64,000 bases of DNA from Armillaria gallica (GCA_037576215.1 JBANDB010000006.1:4774001-4838000); one strand, 5' to 3'. Shown: positions 53,041 through 64,000, counted from the stretch's first letter. Notes: generated from the letters alone by a model not told the origin. Translations and numbers: made by a program.

Positions 53041-53712
53041 GCACGGAACAGGACGGTAGAACTTAGAATGAAGGATTCAAGGAAGGTTGAAAAAGTGTCA
53101 CGTTCGACGACTGATCACGTGACTGTGATAGTCGCGTCAGTCAATGTCACGCCAACTCTCCTCAACTCTCTGCCCTATCTCTGCCCCGCCGTGCCCCATT
53201 TCTCAGTCTTTCTCAGTGTCGCAGGAGCCGGGCCAAGCTCGTACGCTTGGACAGACGATAATTATATCACCGCCATGATTCGAGTTCATATAGAAAAGGT
53301 GGGAAATGTCAAATATCCTAATGTTGCTAAGTTTATCTCGTAGATAGCGCCTGGCCTTGTAGATATGCAAAATTACGCGTCGAACAACCCTTCCCTCCTA
53401 TGTATCACAGCCTTACTACGGATTTAACACCTTGACCCATTATTCAGCCGTTCCCTGCTATGTATCGTGCTTCATTGAGCTACAGTCAGATGACAGATGA
53501 TGCTATCATTATAGACTGAGGTTGCATGAATCAGAGTCAGGCCGCCCAGGATTTCAACACATCGAACAATATCGAGGACCCGCGTATGTCCAACCCTAAG
53601 GCATATTTTACATGCCTTGTTGACGAATTTCACAGCCGCAGTTTTACCAAAGGAGAGTTATATTACAGACGAAAGATCAATACGCGAAGAATCAGGAATA
53701 CAAGTCCTGCCA
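53041..53712. other. Stretch without supported gene
   Basis: Short ORFs only (53068-53343, 53526-53744). A cacgtg palindrome lies at 53118. 53350-53420 has weak similarity to the D8 3' region (cttccctcctatgtatcac). Confidence 0.3.
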
Positions 53713-54000
53713 TTAAGCACCGATTTTTCTGTGGGTGCCTGTAGATGGGTATTCAGTTACAATCCCTTTGACCGCGAGGTGCAGATCACCCAATAAGTCT
53801 GAGGAGGGTTTAAAAGGCAGAGAAGTAACCAGGTTGTTGGCCTCTTCCACTAGTTTCACGAGTTCCTTGCCATCGCAACGTTCGTGGAATATATTCCCCC
53901 AAATCCTTACACCGCTCCTTAAAAACACGGGAGTCCCAAAATTCCAATCTGAAGTCCATGTCTTGATAGGAGCAGTTGATACGCCTCCTCCACAGGAAGC
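53713..54000 (-). pseudogene. 3' fragment of an unknown gene (block d, copy d3)
   Basis: The minus-strand ORF 53928-53713 reads HERCDGKELVKLVEEANNLV then TSLPFKPSSDLLGDLHLAVK and GIVTEYPSTGTHRKIGA. It is the cleanest C-terminus of the block-d protein, and shows that d1 and d2 are 3' ends. Just upstream another frame reads FKERCKDLGEYIP, suggesting a frameshift. Product unknown. Confidence 0.45.
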
Positions 54001-55787
54001 GACTGCATCGATGATAAGTGGCGATAAGTCAGCTTGTTATCTATAGCAGGGTTGGATGAGATCACAGAAAGGGTGCTTGTTATGCCGAAGGAGACTGTCG
54101 AGGGGAAATAACACGAGATCAAGATTTGGACTAGTGGGAATGTTGGAGAAATTGGCGGGGAGAAGGGTAGCAATATAGTGACATATGGGTTGATGGAGAA
54201 TAAAATTTGCGGCGGAATAGACAGTGAAATAACCATTCCCCGAAGTTAGTGGTAACGGTGCTGATAACGGTGATAGCTCGATTTCTCGACGCGGACGAGG
54301 ACAATAATGAATCGCAAAGCAACAGTATGTTATTAATACTTGTGGCGCACACGTTCTACACACAAAGGAGCTACGAGTAGAAGAATAAGGAGATGGGTTT
54401 CAGAATTCAACTGTGCAAAACAAAAAAGCGCACAAGTCCAGCAACAGTCATAGTTCAGAGGATCATAATTCCCCCAACCCGAAGATATTCTCTCTCGCAC
54501 AAAACGGGGCCCGTTCGTGCCGAGACCAATCGTGGTTACCCGTTCAAGTCGTTTCAACGGGAAACCAATGCTCGGTCCGACTCACGCAAAAAACAAAAAT
54601 TTGCGCCAGTCTCGAAAGACTCGCGCGGAAGACTTGCTGTGAGAGTAAGCCCTAAACCGAGGAAACTGCCTTCTTTGAAGACAAAAACACGCTGGAATAG
54701 AGACAAGTCAGCATCCATTGCAAAATCTCAAAGAAATGTCAGCCCTCAACAAACGGCGACTATTTACTCAGTTACGACGGGATACACAGGGTTGAGCAGA
54801 GGCTAGGGTAGTTGACTCCTTTTTTAGAAAGCGAATCGAAGCTAAAAAGGCATGGTTTGCGGTCGTGCATATGGAAAAACTAACCGTAGTCCAGTTGGAC
54901 CCGAGGGATACACAACTAAAGAAAACCGGGGTTAGCACTCAATAACTGAAAAGAAATGGCGCAGAGAAGTACATGTATACCAATTGAGCACCACTTCGTC
55001 CAAATTCCATATTTTCGATGACATTAGTTGTACCGCCTTGACGACGCCGTGGCCTTGCTCGCCAGACGTCGATACGCTATGTCGGCGCAAAAGTCGTTGT
55101 ACAAGAACACACCTAGGGCCAAAACTCGAAGGCCCACCCGCTGACCAAGAGTTGTCCTCCCTGTCCTTCGCACCTCCCTCAATCCTTGTTTACTGACTCG
55201 AGCCTTGAATAACTCTCATCACGCCTTTGGGAAAGGAATGGCGTCCTCGATACAGTCGCGAGCAGTACTGGATGGCACTGGTGGTAGGCGGCTGGCAGAG
55301 ACATGATGAAGAGAGATGGAGACATTGAGCGAGGGTCGAGGTCGAGTTCATAGTTCCTCACTACCTATCAGAAGACCCTTCCTCTCTCAAAGTGGTCGAG
55401 GTCGGATATCCAGCCATTGATATTGCATCAAGTGGAAAGGAGGCTGAGGTGAACGAACAAGATAAAAACTCTATCTCAGCGAATGATGTAGGCACTGTTC
55501 ATCAGCCGGTGTAATAGGATCTTGGGGGCAGGACGCAAATAACAGGTTGCAGAGGGGAGGATAGTTCCAATTCGCATTCAGCTGTAGATGCATCAGCAGA
55601 TATTTGAAAATAGAAGACAAGACGCACATGTAGAACCTTTCCAATTAAGCCCTTGCTATGCACATAGAAGTGATCTCGACCGATGACAAGCAACGTTGTA
55701 TGAAGTCTAGGATCCAGCATTGAAGCTTGAAGAGGTGGTCACCGAGAGACGTTATACGGGGCCTCTTCATTGTTTGACGTCGAAATC
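54001..55787. other. Long intergenic stretch, weak ORFs
   Basis: A 137-codon plus ORF (54393-54806) is rich in Lys/Arg/Ser and unsupported. The minus-strand segment 55730-55495 resembles 50150-50392 in part (shared gcccccaagatcctattacacc and aacagtgcctacatcattcg), showing another duplicated patch. No recognised gene. Confidence 0.3.
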
Positions 55788-57125
55788 TTAGGACGCCGAC
55801 TCGAAACCATGCGATGTCCTACGGTGTCGTCTTCGTCCATTTGGTACGGGCAAACGAGAACCGGAAGGCCAAGCCAAACGCGATCTCTCATACTGTTTGA
55901 CATTTTCATTCATCAAGCGGCTATGTAATAATCTGAGTGTTGGGTATAAGAGAGTATTCAAGATGCATACCCAACGTTGCGAAGAGTTAAATTGTGTACC
56001 ATGGTCTTGAATCCAGCGCGAAGACAGTGAGAAGGAAAGATCGGATTTTTCCAACGCGTGATCTACAAGATGAATATAAACAGACGTGATGTTTCCTTCT
56101 TTCCACCTCTTCTTTGCGACGCGAAACGGGGGTGAGAGCCAATCAACGTGTTTCCCGAGCAACGTGTACGAGGCCGACGCCTTTCTGCTCATCCGGGCAT
56201 AGTCGGACCATTCCCCGCCGCAATCCGCTCTTGTCTTTCCGGCCTGCCCGACATCGAGGGAACACTGCTAACCTAGGGCAGACCATCCGCAGAGATGCCC
56301 CAAATGCCGGACTACACCTTCTTCACGTGGCCTCTCTCAAAGCAGTCATCCTCCTTGTCAGTCGATTCTCCTCCCCACCATTTCCCAAAATATGCCACCA
56401 GTGCTCCACCAAGGTATGCCGACACTCGTAACCCAATTTGGCGGTCGTCAGTACACCCGACGGCATCAAAGAAGGACGGGGTGCCCATCTCGATGCCACC
56501 GCGAAACATGAACTCTGCATGGGCCGAGTATCGCAGGGTTAGGCGACTGCTGGGTGAGACAGTCCCATCGATCCTCGGATGCGCCTGGGTATAAGACGAA
56601 CGACCGTGTACCAAGCCGTCCGTCGTCCTAGCCAGTTTCTGCGCGCCGTGCCGGAATATGGCCTCGCACGGGAACGATCTTTTCCCGCATTGGCGCGAGG
56701 AGGTGGGACGTCCATCCGTGGACGATATGTCTGGCGTGGATATCGCCGCGGGAGGTGAACGATATTGTTGTGGATGGGAAGACAGGGAGTGTGCGTGTAT
56801 AGCCGGAATGAAGAGTACGTCTTGAGCAGCCTTGAGAGGATCCCCGTAACGAGTCGGTATGGATGTACCGCCCCGTCCCGCCCGTTGTCGAGATGACCCC
56901 GCACACCCCGTCCGCAAGCTGCATTCCCGCCGGTCCGTCCATCCAGCCACCCTTCTCACTTGGCAGCTCCTCCTAGTAACATCCCAGCTTCTCCTTCGCT
57001 CCTTCAAACATGGTATAGTGGTGGTGTGATGCCCCCATTCCGCGCTATGGCCCACGAACACGCATCCCTCGTTTGCAAAGCAGTGTACGCACAAACACCA
57101 TGCCCGCTATTCCAGACCCGATAAC
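55788..57125 (-). pseudogene. FAD-dependent oxidoreductase relic D9
   Basis: Minus-strand relic spanning nearly the whole D8 protein. From 57125: damaged GSG-IAG region, ITPPLYHV-like remnant, the roughly 220-bp deletion to FEGAKEKLGCY shared with D1, D6 and D10, then DGPAGMQLADGVCGVISTTG, YRLVTGILSRLLKTYSSFRL, YTHTPCLPIHNNIVH, AHAEFMFRGGIEMGTPSFFD, RVSAYLGGALVAYFGKWWGG (well preserved, 260-codon ORF 57094-56312), and the C-terminal KHVDWLSPPFRVAKKRWKEG (about 56150). It is the only relic besides D3 that keeps the C-terminal third. Head to head with C3. Confidence 0.8.
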
Positions 57126-57353
57126 CACAACGTCCACGTACGGCGCTGGCAAAGGTGGAGATCTTGATGAACCAATCCTTATGGGGTAGTCAACGAAATT
57201 TCAATGTTTCATGCAAGAGGAAATAAAACGAGCAGCCTCCATGTGCAAATAGAGTAACATCCAAGCTGTAAAAGGGGAGGAACATAATGAAAAGAATTGT
57301 CGCGCGTAGTTGAAAGTAGGTTGCAAAGCGGATCCGGAGGTGGCGGCAATTTG
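57126..57353. promoter_or_regulatory. Intergenic region between D9 (-) and C3 (+), left part
   Basis: Matches the D2 and D7 upstream regions and then 3133-3160 (ttgcaaagcgg...ggcggcaatttg). It is interrupted at 57353 by the insertion below and continues at 58317. Confidence 0.45.
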
Positions 57354-58308
57354 GGCCCGATACTGGTAGGGGGGAAGTAAATTAAATAATGAATAAATAA
57401 ACTAATAAATAACCCTATTAGGAAGCAAGAGCTCGGGGCATGGCCGTACTTTCATCCTTCCATCGATTCTGGGTCATCTGTTGGAATTCAGGGATATGGG
57501 CATGGGCGAAGCGTAGTGAACGGACGTCGTAGTGGTAAAAGGTAAGTTAATTGTCGTACGAAAACACAAATATGTAAATAGTAATCTACCTAAATATAGT
57601 AAGTATCCGGCCAGGGTATATAGCGAGTTCGATTTCCAACATCATCGTAGCACAGATTTTCTACCACTTTTATATGACAGAAGTATAATGCAACCTTTGC
57701 GCAGCAGGAATAGTGCAGACTGTCTGAAAGTCATTGTAACCTAAATCACTATTCATGGAAGACTCGGATAGTGTCAGATACAATAAAACAGACATAATCC
57801 TGTCTTCATTTAAGCAATTCACCTATCAAAATAACCAGAAAACGAATGTCCGCAATAAACTAGTTATGTTTTCCTTTGTGCTGAACAATTTACTGAGCAA
57901 TGGAAACCTTCGGAGAAGGCTTCGTATAGAAAATATATCATAGAATGGGAACATTTCTCTTCCTGTGCTCTTAGAAGCTTGATATGGTTTCCTGGTTTGC
58001 CGTTAGCAGCAATGCAAAGGCCAGAAGCAATAGAACTGTGACTAAAATGTTTGTTTTAAGGTCTGACTCTCCTACGTAGACCACATGGCCTGGAAACAAG
58101 ACACAGAACGTTTCGATTATCTAATTCTACAAGAATATACACTTGAGGATGCATAGAGAAGAGAAAGAAATGCGCAACGCTGATGCGAAGACGAGGTAGG
58201 GCATTGATTATGCCGCGCGAAAGAAATCTACATTTGGGCAGATTTCAAACTCAGAATCAGACTCAGTATCCAGTCCCCCTACAAGTAACGAGCGCAATTG
58301 CGATACTG
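57354..58308. mobile_element. 955-bp AT-rich insertion, non-autonomous hAT-like element
   Basis: Inserted into a sequence that is continuous in C1 (near 3160) and C2 (near 39272). The 8-bp target sequence gcaatttg occurs at 57346-57353 and again at 58309-58316. Near the ends, gcccgatactggtagggggg (57355) and ccccctacaagtaacgagc (58275-58293) form an imperfect inverted repeat. A 15-bp tail gcaattgcgatactg separates the right inverted repeat from the target copy and is unexplained. The interior is AT-rich with no transposase. An 8-bp duplication is typical of hAT elements; the family assignment is inferred. Confidence 0.55.
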
Positions 58309-58316
58309 GCAATTTG

Positions 58317-58662
58317 AAACTCCGATTCAGCCTCGGTTCTGCTGCGAAGTTCTAACATCGGTTATTGAATGTGTCTATGTCATCGCGGTCTAAATTTTAT
58401 GACTCTCCATGCTCTACAAGAAACCACGCTCTCGGATATCCTACATTTGGGAAATGATCTGGCTTCTCAAGGTCTTAACACAACGTTCTTCGTCGACCCT
58501 CAAATATGCTTGGTCCGGACAAACTCTTCGCCATCTTCAAGACTCAAATCTGCTAATTTCTGGACAATCACTCGTTTCCTCGTGCTTTTTCGATAGATGC
58601 ACTATCTCTAGGCTACTCATACCCGAACGAACCTCGTCTATCTTCCTTCCTCAATCGGTCAT
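58317..58662 (+). promoter_or_regulatory. Upstream region of UNC93-like relic C3
   Basis: Resumes the shared upstream region (aaactccgattc...) after the hAT-like insertion; similar to 3161-3614 and 39275-39729. No ORF supported. Confidence 0.4.
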
Positions 58663-59740
58663 GGCACAACCAGTCGTCGCCAACGAGAAAGGCCACGTCG
58701 AGAGCAGCACCCCATCACTCAGGCAGGTCAAGTTGGATTTTGAAGATTTTCAATTTCTGACTTGTGCATAGGTCGCGATGCTGGGATTTGTTCATTTAAT
58801 GGGACCAGGTAGGCGACATCCACCCCTTTCTTGACGGCTATTGAACACTATCCCTGTATAGGATCGTTCAAGGCAGTATGAGTTATGGCTTGTACATCGG
58901 ATCCTCTCTGTGCTTACTATCCTCCTATCCCTTGTTAATCGAAGCTGATATCATTTCTAGAGCCATGAACATTCATTCCAACGTCGACGACTTCGTTGTC
59001 AACCTTTTTTTTTTTTACGTGCGCTGGTTTCTTGTAGACCGCACAGGGCTCGTTGATGACAGCGTACCCCACCGCAAGGCGAAACGGGAAATTTATCGGG
59101 GGGTTTTTTTGTCAAATTTCCACCTCGGCGGCGTTGTCGGAGCGTCTGTTACTGCTGATTTCCCATTTCTCTCAGCAGTAAGTACCCGAACTTTCGTGAC
59201 ACACAACTGCATGTTCATCCGTGCTTACAGGCCAATACTGTTGATAATGGGGTTATGTGCGTTGACATTTTCTGACATTTACTTTCTACTTAATCTGTTT
59301 CTAGATCGGATTACCGTCCTTACACTCATCGATGTTCTCATTCCGATGCTAACGGCGAAGCCCGACAAGATGATTCGTTCCGATGGAACGAAGGTTACGA
59401 CACCCTGAAAGACCGAAATTCTAGGTCAATTCGTGACACTGAAGACGGATTCAATGACCATCCTTCTCTTTTGCATGTTCTTCGCTTCCAGCTGGTTCTA
59501 CGCATGGTATCGGTACCCATCTCCCTTCTCTGGATCCATCTAACCAACGCTTCAACTCCATCCATAATTCAGGGGCTTCAACGGCTCCATCCTCTGCATC
59601 CGTGCCCGAGGCTTGAACAACATCTGTTACTGGATCTCCCAAATCATCGGGTCCATCCCCATTGGTCTCCTCCTCGACTGAAAAATCTATCAGCTGTCGT
59701 ATCCGCGCCTACGTGATGCCTCCTGATGCCTCACATACGT
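58663..59740 (+). pseudogene. UNC93-like transporter relic, copy C3 (best preserved)
   Basis: The ATG near 58661 opens MAQPVVANEKGHVESSTPSL, RQVKLDFEDFQFL, then a stop. Further on: VAMLGFVHLMGPGR, YGLYIGSSLCLLSSYP, REIYRGVFLSNFHLGGVVGA, SVTADFPFL, VLTLIDVLIPMLTAKPDKMI, RSDGTKVTTP, ILGQFVTLKTDSMTILLF, FFASSWFYAW, FNGSILCIRARGLNNICYWI, SQIIGSIPIGLLLD and IRAYVMPPDA. These follow the order of fungal UNC93-like proteins closely and are the basis for naming C1 and C2. Lost exons (the SARRHPPLS region), stops and a poly-T run (59008-59018) show it is inactive. Confidence 0.72.
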
Positions 59741-61045
59741 ACATGAATATGTTCATTTCAGAAGGGGCTCTCCTCGTCGGAAGTCTCGTGTTTGCGTATC
59801 AAGGATCATAATGATCTAGACGACGAGGCCATGTCAGTTCATCTATCTCATTAACTTTGATGGTTTCTCATTATCTTACTTCTAGCGCGCGGATGGATGA
59901 TAAAGGACATATACGTCCAAATGAAGTTGTTGCCGCTGAGATAAAGGCTACCCAGGCGTCTTTATGATTTTCTATGTTGGTGATTAAGAACGTCGACTTC
60001 TTGACCGATGACTTTATACTAGTAAATATCACCCAATTTCGTGCTTGCCGTCCTAACAGGTGCTGATGAAAAAGAGGGTTGATATATCTTGGGGCTAGCC
60101 GTCTTCTCTCGAGGTTACCTAGTGGATCCGACTTTATTTCTGGTGTGAATGAATTAACCGCCGTCGGTGGCAGGAGTCTGTTGGTTGAATTCAATTGGCG
60201 CGGTTCTTCAGTACTTTAACTTGTTCGCACTTCGGTCACTAGCCTGGGAGACTTTGAATTTCTTTAGCTTTGTTCCTATGCTTCGACCCGACGAGGAAGT
60301 CGCAACTTTTCCGAAGATGCTATATGCATATCCATCGTTACGCAACTAAGGGGAGCTGGGATCTTGATTGCTGTCCGTAAGTTCTACGTGTCTCGAGGTT
60401 ATCTAGGCGCTTATGTCGCTTCTGTGAGTGATTGATTTTATGCTCTCGCCGGGGTCTGAGTTTGGCCCTATTTTGCAGGCAACCATGTCCCGCAAGCGCC
60501 TCTATCCCAGTGATCTCTTCGGTCCGGAGAAACTCGCGTCGACGGATGCCCTTGAGCGTGCATTGCAGGAGCTACAAGGCATCTTCACAAAGGATAATTT
60601 CAGGCACGTTTCTTAAGAGCTGTTCGACAACGAGAGCCCCGACACTCTGCTCTTGGGCTTATCGTGTAAGTCGACATCGTCACGCTATCTGATGGTATAC
60701 CAGACTCTTACATCTTAACAGCATTGAGTGAGATCACACCGCTGACTTCGTCATTTCTGGAGAACCCCGAGGCTTCAAACCACGATACGATGCTCCACTA
60801 GTGCAAGGCTATATCTTGTTTATCTACAGAGCTCATTTCTTCGTCTTTTGTCGACGACGAAGACTTATGCCCGAATCCCGATATTACGAAGCAGCTGATA
60901 TCACTCCTAAGCTTTTGCGATACCTCGACTACTTGCTGCATTCTGTCAATATCAAAACGCGGCATCGCAACAAGAAGGTTAATCTGCGTAGGAATCTCTG
61001 TGGGAACCACAAAGGCGCGGCGCGCTTATGGTAGCATCCCGTGGA
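59741..61045 (+). pseudogene. Unknown gene remnant X3 downstream of UNC93-like C3
   Basis: Second copy of X2. Readable: LRIKDHNDLDDEA, an intron gtcagttcat...cttctag (about 59833-59885), ARMDDKGHIRPNEVVAAEIK and ATQASL stop; then an ATG at 60485 with MSRKRLYPSDLFGPEKLAST and DALERALQELQGIFTKDNFR; then LFIYRAHFFVFCRRRRLMPE, SRYYEAADITPKLLRYLDYL and NLRRNLCGNHKGAARL. The first part may be the 3' end of a separate gene. Family unknown. Confidence 0.42.
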
Positions 61046-61929
61046 TGGGCCTATGCAGTCACTTGCGTTTAACTATGGTTTCTTGCATTCGGCTTAGATG
61101 AATATCGTGGAAATTGGTGAGTGTGATAGACCATTCCTCATACTTCGACTTACCATAGCGCGCTTAACAGGTAATTTCGGGAGAACACGCATATGTTGAG
61201 GATATTTGGAATCAATCATTCACCGGTGCTCCACTGTGACCGACAGGATGTTTTCTTGTGCCTCTTGATCAGGCTGCTCAGTGCTGAAGGTTTTCCTAGT
61301 GTTAAATCGACATAATATGAAGGCAATAGGCCAATTTGTTGAATTAAGGGCAGGTGCGTAGAATGCAAAGCTCCAAACAATCACTTTTAAGATGACATTC
61401 AATCTTGCCGTTTAGGATAGAAAAAAGAAAGGCTTTTCTGATATGGGCGAGTTTGGTGCTGTACACACTCGGTGGAGCTCATGCGCTTCTGCGCTGATGG
61501 TGAGAGAGCATGTGAGAGTGCGACACTACATTGACAATAAACACGGGACAAATCATGAGGTAGTTCTGGATTTGTATCCGAACTTCCCTATGGTCCGTGA
61601 GCCTTGGAGACTACATATGTCGAGAGCGCGCTGTTGAAGTAGAAATATAGTACTTAGGACCATCAGTGAATGATCGAAATGCAATTTGAGTCCCTAGTCA
61701 ACTTAAGCATGACCGGTTATACAGGTCCTCTGGGCTGGCTTTCGGAGAGGAATTCGATACACAAGTGACATGTTCATTGGAAGTCGAAACAGCATGAATT
61801 ACACAGAGTTAGCTAGCCGTTACAATGATCCCATGAAGACACAAGCGTTTCACCGCGGTCAGGACCAGAATCATGGATTAGGCTGTATGCGTCGCAACAT
61901 CGGTCCCGCCGCGAGCTCCACCATTAGCC
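61046..61929. other. Intergenic stretch, nothing supported
   Basis: Unlike X2, this copy continues past the point where X2 is joined to H4. Only short ORFs (61402-61220 minus, 61443-61637 plus) without conserved features are present. Confidence 0.3.
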
Positions 61930-62694
61930 TTCGGTTCTTGCTTTCTACCGGTAGCTGGGTTCCTCTTCCGTCGTCAAGCTACGGCTCATGAAATCCTACC
62001 TTAAATGAAACGCCGCCCGGGAATGATGGATATTCCTCAAGTGGTCGCCAGAATAGAGCCAACGAATACGTCGGGACCGCTAGTTTGAAATGATGATTGG
62101 TGGTGGAGTAGACACGTCTAGGGCAGAAGTTCTTCACCACAGCAGCGTTGTGATTAAATAGTTATGTTCCAACGGTGGGGGATTGATGCTGCGTCCCTCT
62201 TGTTCAGGGAGAGAGCTGCGAAAAAGAGGGAAGCTGTGAACATCTTGTATAACACTTCCCGGGGTGTTCATCGTCTCAGGATCCGTTAAAGTACGGTCGT
62301 CTGCTGCGCTACGGGGTCCGTGGTAATACAGCATAAAGTCTGTCAAAGACGGCATATCTTCCTGGCTGTTCGAAGATTAGACAGCCCCCTCTTTCTTGAC
62401 TGGCATCAGGAAAGTTTCCTTGGCGGTGCGTGAGGAGAAGAGGGGCGAGCGCGTTGTGGTCGTGTTGGAAGATAGAACTGGCTGGCCGAAGGTGGATCTA
62501 CCCCTCCTTCCTTCCTCTTCTCGCTCATCCGAAATCGATACCCCGCGTTAGCGTTAAACGGAGTCTATCACGCTAGAGAAGATTGAGTAAAGTGATGTGG
62601 AAAGGGACAGTATGTTGGTACTAGGTCTACACAAAAGTTAACGTTATTCAAAGAATGGAGGAAGTATAATTCACCTGAACAAATCCCTCCTTGA
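61930..62694 (-). pseudogene. Block Y, copy Y2
   Basis: Second copy of 46100-46760: shared gggttcctcttccgtcgtcaagctacggctc, gaatgatgg and catcaggaaagtttcc. The minus ORF 62355-62134 (MPSLTDFMLYYHGPRSAADD...) differs by indels from Y1. A donor-like caggtgaattata at about 62673 (minus) corresponds to the intron start at 46935 in Y1. Truncated at about 62690 by D10. Confidence 0.35.
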
Positions 62695-63069
62695 TTCGGA
62701 CAGGCCATTGGAGGTTGTGATGTTGGAAGCGAGGGACGCAGAACGGAGGATATATTACGCCATGTTTGAAGGAGCCAAGGAGAAGTCGGGGTTGGCAGGG
62801 GTACGACGGAGGGACGGGCAGGGGTGTGCGGGATCGTCTCGACGACGGGCGGCGCGGTGCATCCATATCAGCTCGTTACGGGAATCCTATCGCAGCTACT
62901 CAAGCTCAAGACGTACTCTTTGTTCCGGCTGGACACGTTCACACACCCCGCGGCGACATTCGCGCCACGCAGAGTTTATGTTTAGCGGTGACATCAAGAT
63001 GGGCACCTCATCCTTCTTTGATGCTGTTGGATGACAAGCTTCAAGTATCGGCATATACCTTGTGGGGTA
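62695..63069 (+). pseudogene. FAD-dependent oxidoreductase relic D10
   Basis: Short relic: LEVVMLEARDAERRIYYAMF, EGAKEKSGLAG (with the D1/D6-type deletion), then pieces of the STTGGAVHPYQLV region, HAEFMFSGDIKMGTSSFFDA and VG. It lacks both FAD contact regions. It has the same position relative to H5 as D1, D4 and D6 to H1, H2 and H3. Confidence 0.7.
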
Positions 63070-63283
63070 TATATTTCCGATGTCAACGGAGCGAAGTTTG
63101 TGATTTAATGAAGTTTTACATTCAAGCAAAACAGTGACACACTGATTCGAGGTTATAAGATTCTAGTTGGATTCTAGGTAGAGCCTTTTTGCGACTACAC
63201 TCCACGTAGGTTCCCTGTATACATCTAATTGTAACAGTATGCGTATGTGCCATCATTTCCACTTGAAGTCTTCGTTCTGACTA
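63070..63283 (+). promoter_or_regulatory. Conserved upstream block of HET-like gene H5
   Basis: Most diverged copy of the block: ccgatgtcaacggagcg, caaaacagtgacacactga, taggttccctgtatacat and tctgactagaatagg. Small deletions are present. Confidence 0.4.
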
Positions 63284-64000
63284 GAATAGGTAGCGTTCCA
63301 AGGCTGGCGACATTTTATGATTCAACGCAAAGGCTATACAAATCCTTCGCGCGCAGACAACTTGAACAAGGTATGTAGCTGTAAAATCCAATAGAAATGT
63401 ACTGAGTAACAGTATCATTGAGAAAGACATACTATTCAAGCCTCTCTGACGTGACCGTCGTCGCTCCCATTGAAGACGGTTTGTCGATCGAAGATATCAA
63501 AGTCCCAAATCAACGAGCCTATACGGGTTCAAAGCCTGTCATACCATCCTCTCTCGCTGACACCTCTTGTGCCAGCCTGGGTGTTGATGGACTGTTGGAG
63601 ACGTTGAACAGCACTCTTGGCACCAAATACGACCTCACCCCTTCTCTGTCCTCCCTTCTTGAAGTGTACATCTTGGATAAATATGACTTTGGCACTCTAT
63701 ATGGTTATCTCCGCCCCATGTGGTTTGACTGCGACCTGAATGTCATCCAAGATTCACTGCACACCTCTGAAGCCATGGACCAAAAAATACGACAAGAGGC
63801 GGTGGTTGATGACCAGATCACCAAGGAAGGACTTCGCATGCCCCCTAGGCGCATCTGGGATCTCTTCAGCAATAGGGTGGTGCCATGGTGGGTTGCCTTG
63901 CGTACACCATCAGGAATATCACATGCCTGGCTGGATATCAGCCATCGCAAAAATGTGCTCACACCCATCAATGGATGTCAATGGCCTGTGCCCATCCCAA
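63284..64000 (+). pseudogene. HET-like protein gene H5, start lost, cut by the window end
   Basis: Exon 1 equivalent is about 63284-63370; the start context gaatggttagc has become gaataggtagc, removing the ATG. The intron 63371-63412 (gtatgt...tgagtaacag) keeps donor and acceptor. Exon 2 (63413 to the end) is open with no stop over 196 codons: LSIEDIKVPNQRAYTG, MPPRRIWDLFSNRVVPWW, GISHAWLDISHRKNV and the start of the WPVPIP segment. The HET-like core continues beyond the window. It is probably inactive because of the start, unless another ATG is used. Confidence 0.7.

Noticed and set aside
54640..54660. Telomere-like ccctaaa
   Set aside because: A single occurrence; no array, so no evidence of a chromosome end.
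56312..57094. 260-codon minus ORF as a functional oxidoreductase
   Set aside because: It lacks the N-terminal FAD-binding motif and carries the shared deletion and frame changes of D9.

Overview
The window looks like nuclear DNA of a mushroom-forming basidiomycete (Agaricomycetes). The evidence is short spliceosomal introns (a 42-nt intron with GTATGT/GTGTGT donor, CTGAATAAC-like branch site and AG acceptor recurs five times), a divergent HET (heterokaryon incompatibility)-like family of the kind expanded in these fungi, an F-box protein with an acidic tail, UNC93-like transporter relics, and Ty1/Copia and Ty3/Gypsy retrotransposons. There are no prokaryotic operons.

The region is a mosaic of segmental duplications. 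Recurring modules are: H (HET-like gene, 5 copies, all +); D (FAD-dependent oxidoreductase, 10 copies or fragments, one intact); E (block with a decayed minus-strand gene of unknown function, 3 copies, each fused downstream of a truncated D); C (UNC93-like gene, 3 copies), followed by X (unknown, 2 copies); R (unknown, 2 copies); d (3' end of an unknown gene, 3 copies); Y (unknown minus-strand gene, 2 copies). From left to right: Gypsy element (1-3132), C1, d1, D1, H1, E1, D2, D3, R1, D4, H2, 1.4-kb insertion, E2, D5, R2, d2, D6, H3, E3 split by a Copia element (31763-36662), D7, C2, X2, H4, Y1, D8, tRNA-like sequence, F-box gene, d3, D9, hAT-like insertion, C3, X3, Y2, D10, H5 (cut by the window end).

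Few genes look functional. These are H3 (29235-31106, two exons, about 609 aa), D8 (47620-49110, 496 aa) and the F-box gene (52699-50954, 581 aa). H4 is open over 557 codons but has lost its start context and a splice acceptor. H1 and H2 are full length but carry two stops each; H5 has lost its ATG. The other D, C, X, E, R and Y copies are relics. Almost all diagnosable lesions in H1, H2, D1, the Copia element and the Gypsy gag are C-to-T (or G-to-A) transitions, mostly CGA to TGA, which points to cytosine methylation or RIP-like decay of repeats.

The HET-like proteins probably belong to non-self recognition or programmed cell death. D8 is a probable flavin amine/amino-acid oxidase of unknown substrate. 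The F-box protein is a likely SCF adaptor. They are not visibly one pathway. The repeated D(-)/C(+) head-to-head pair and the D(+)/H(+) pair suggest that they travelled together by duplication. The most striking single structure is the Copia insertion, whose 5' LTR is an almost perfect 125-bp palindrome built from its own U5 end, while its 3' LTR is an ordinary 202-bp LTR.
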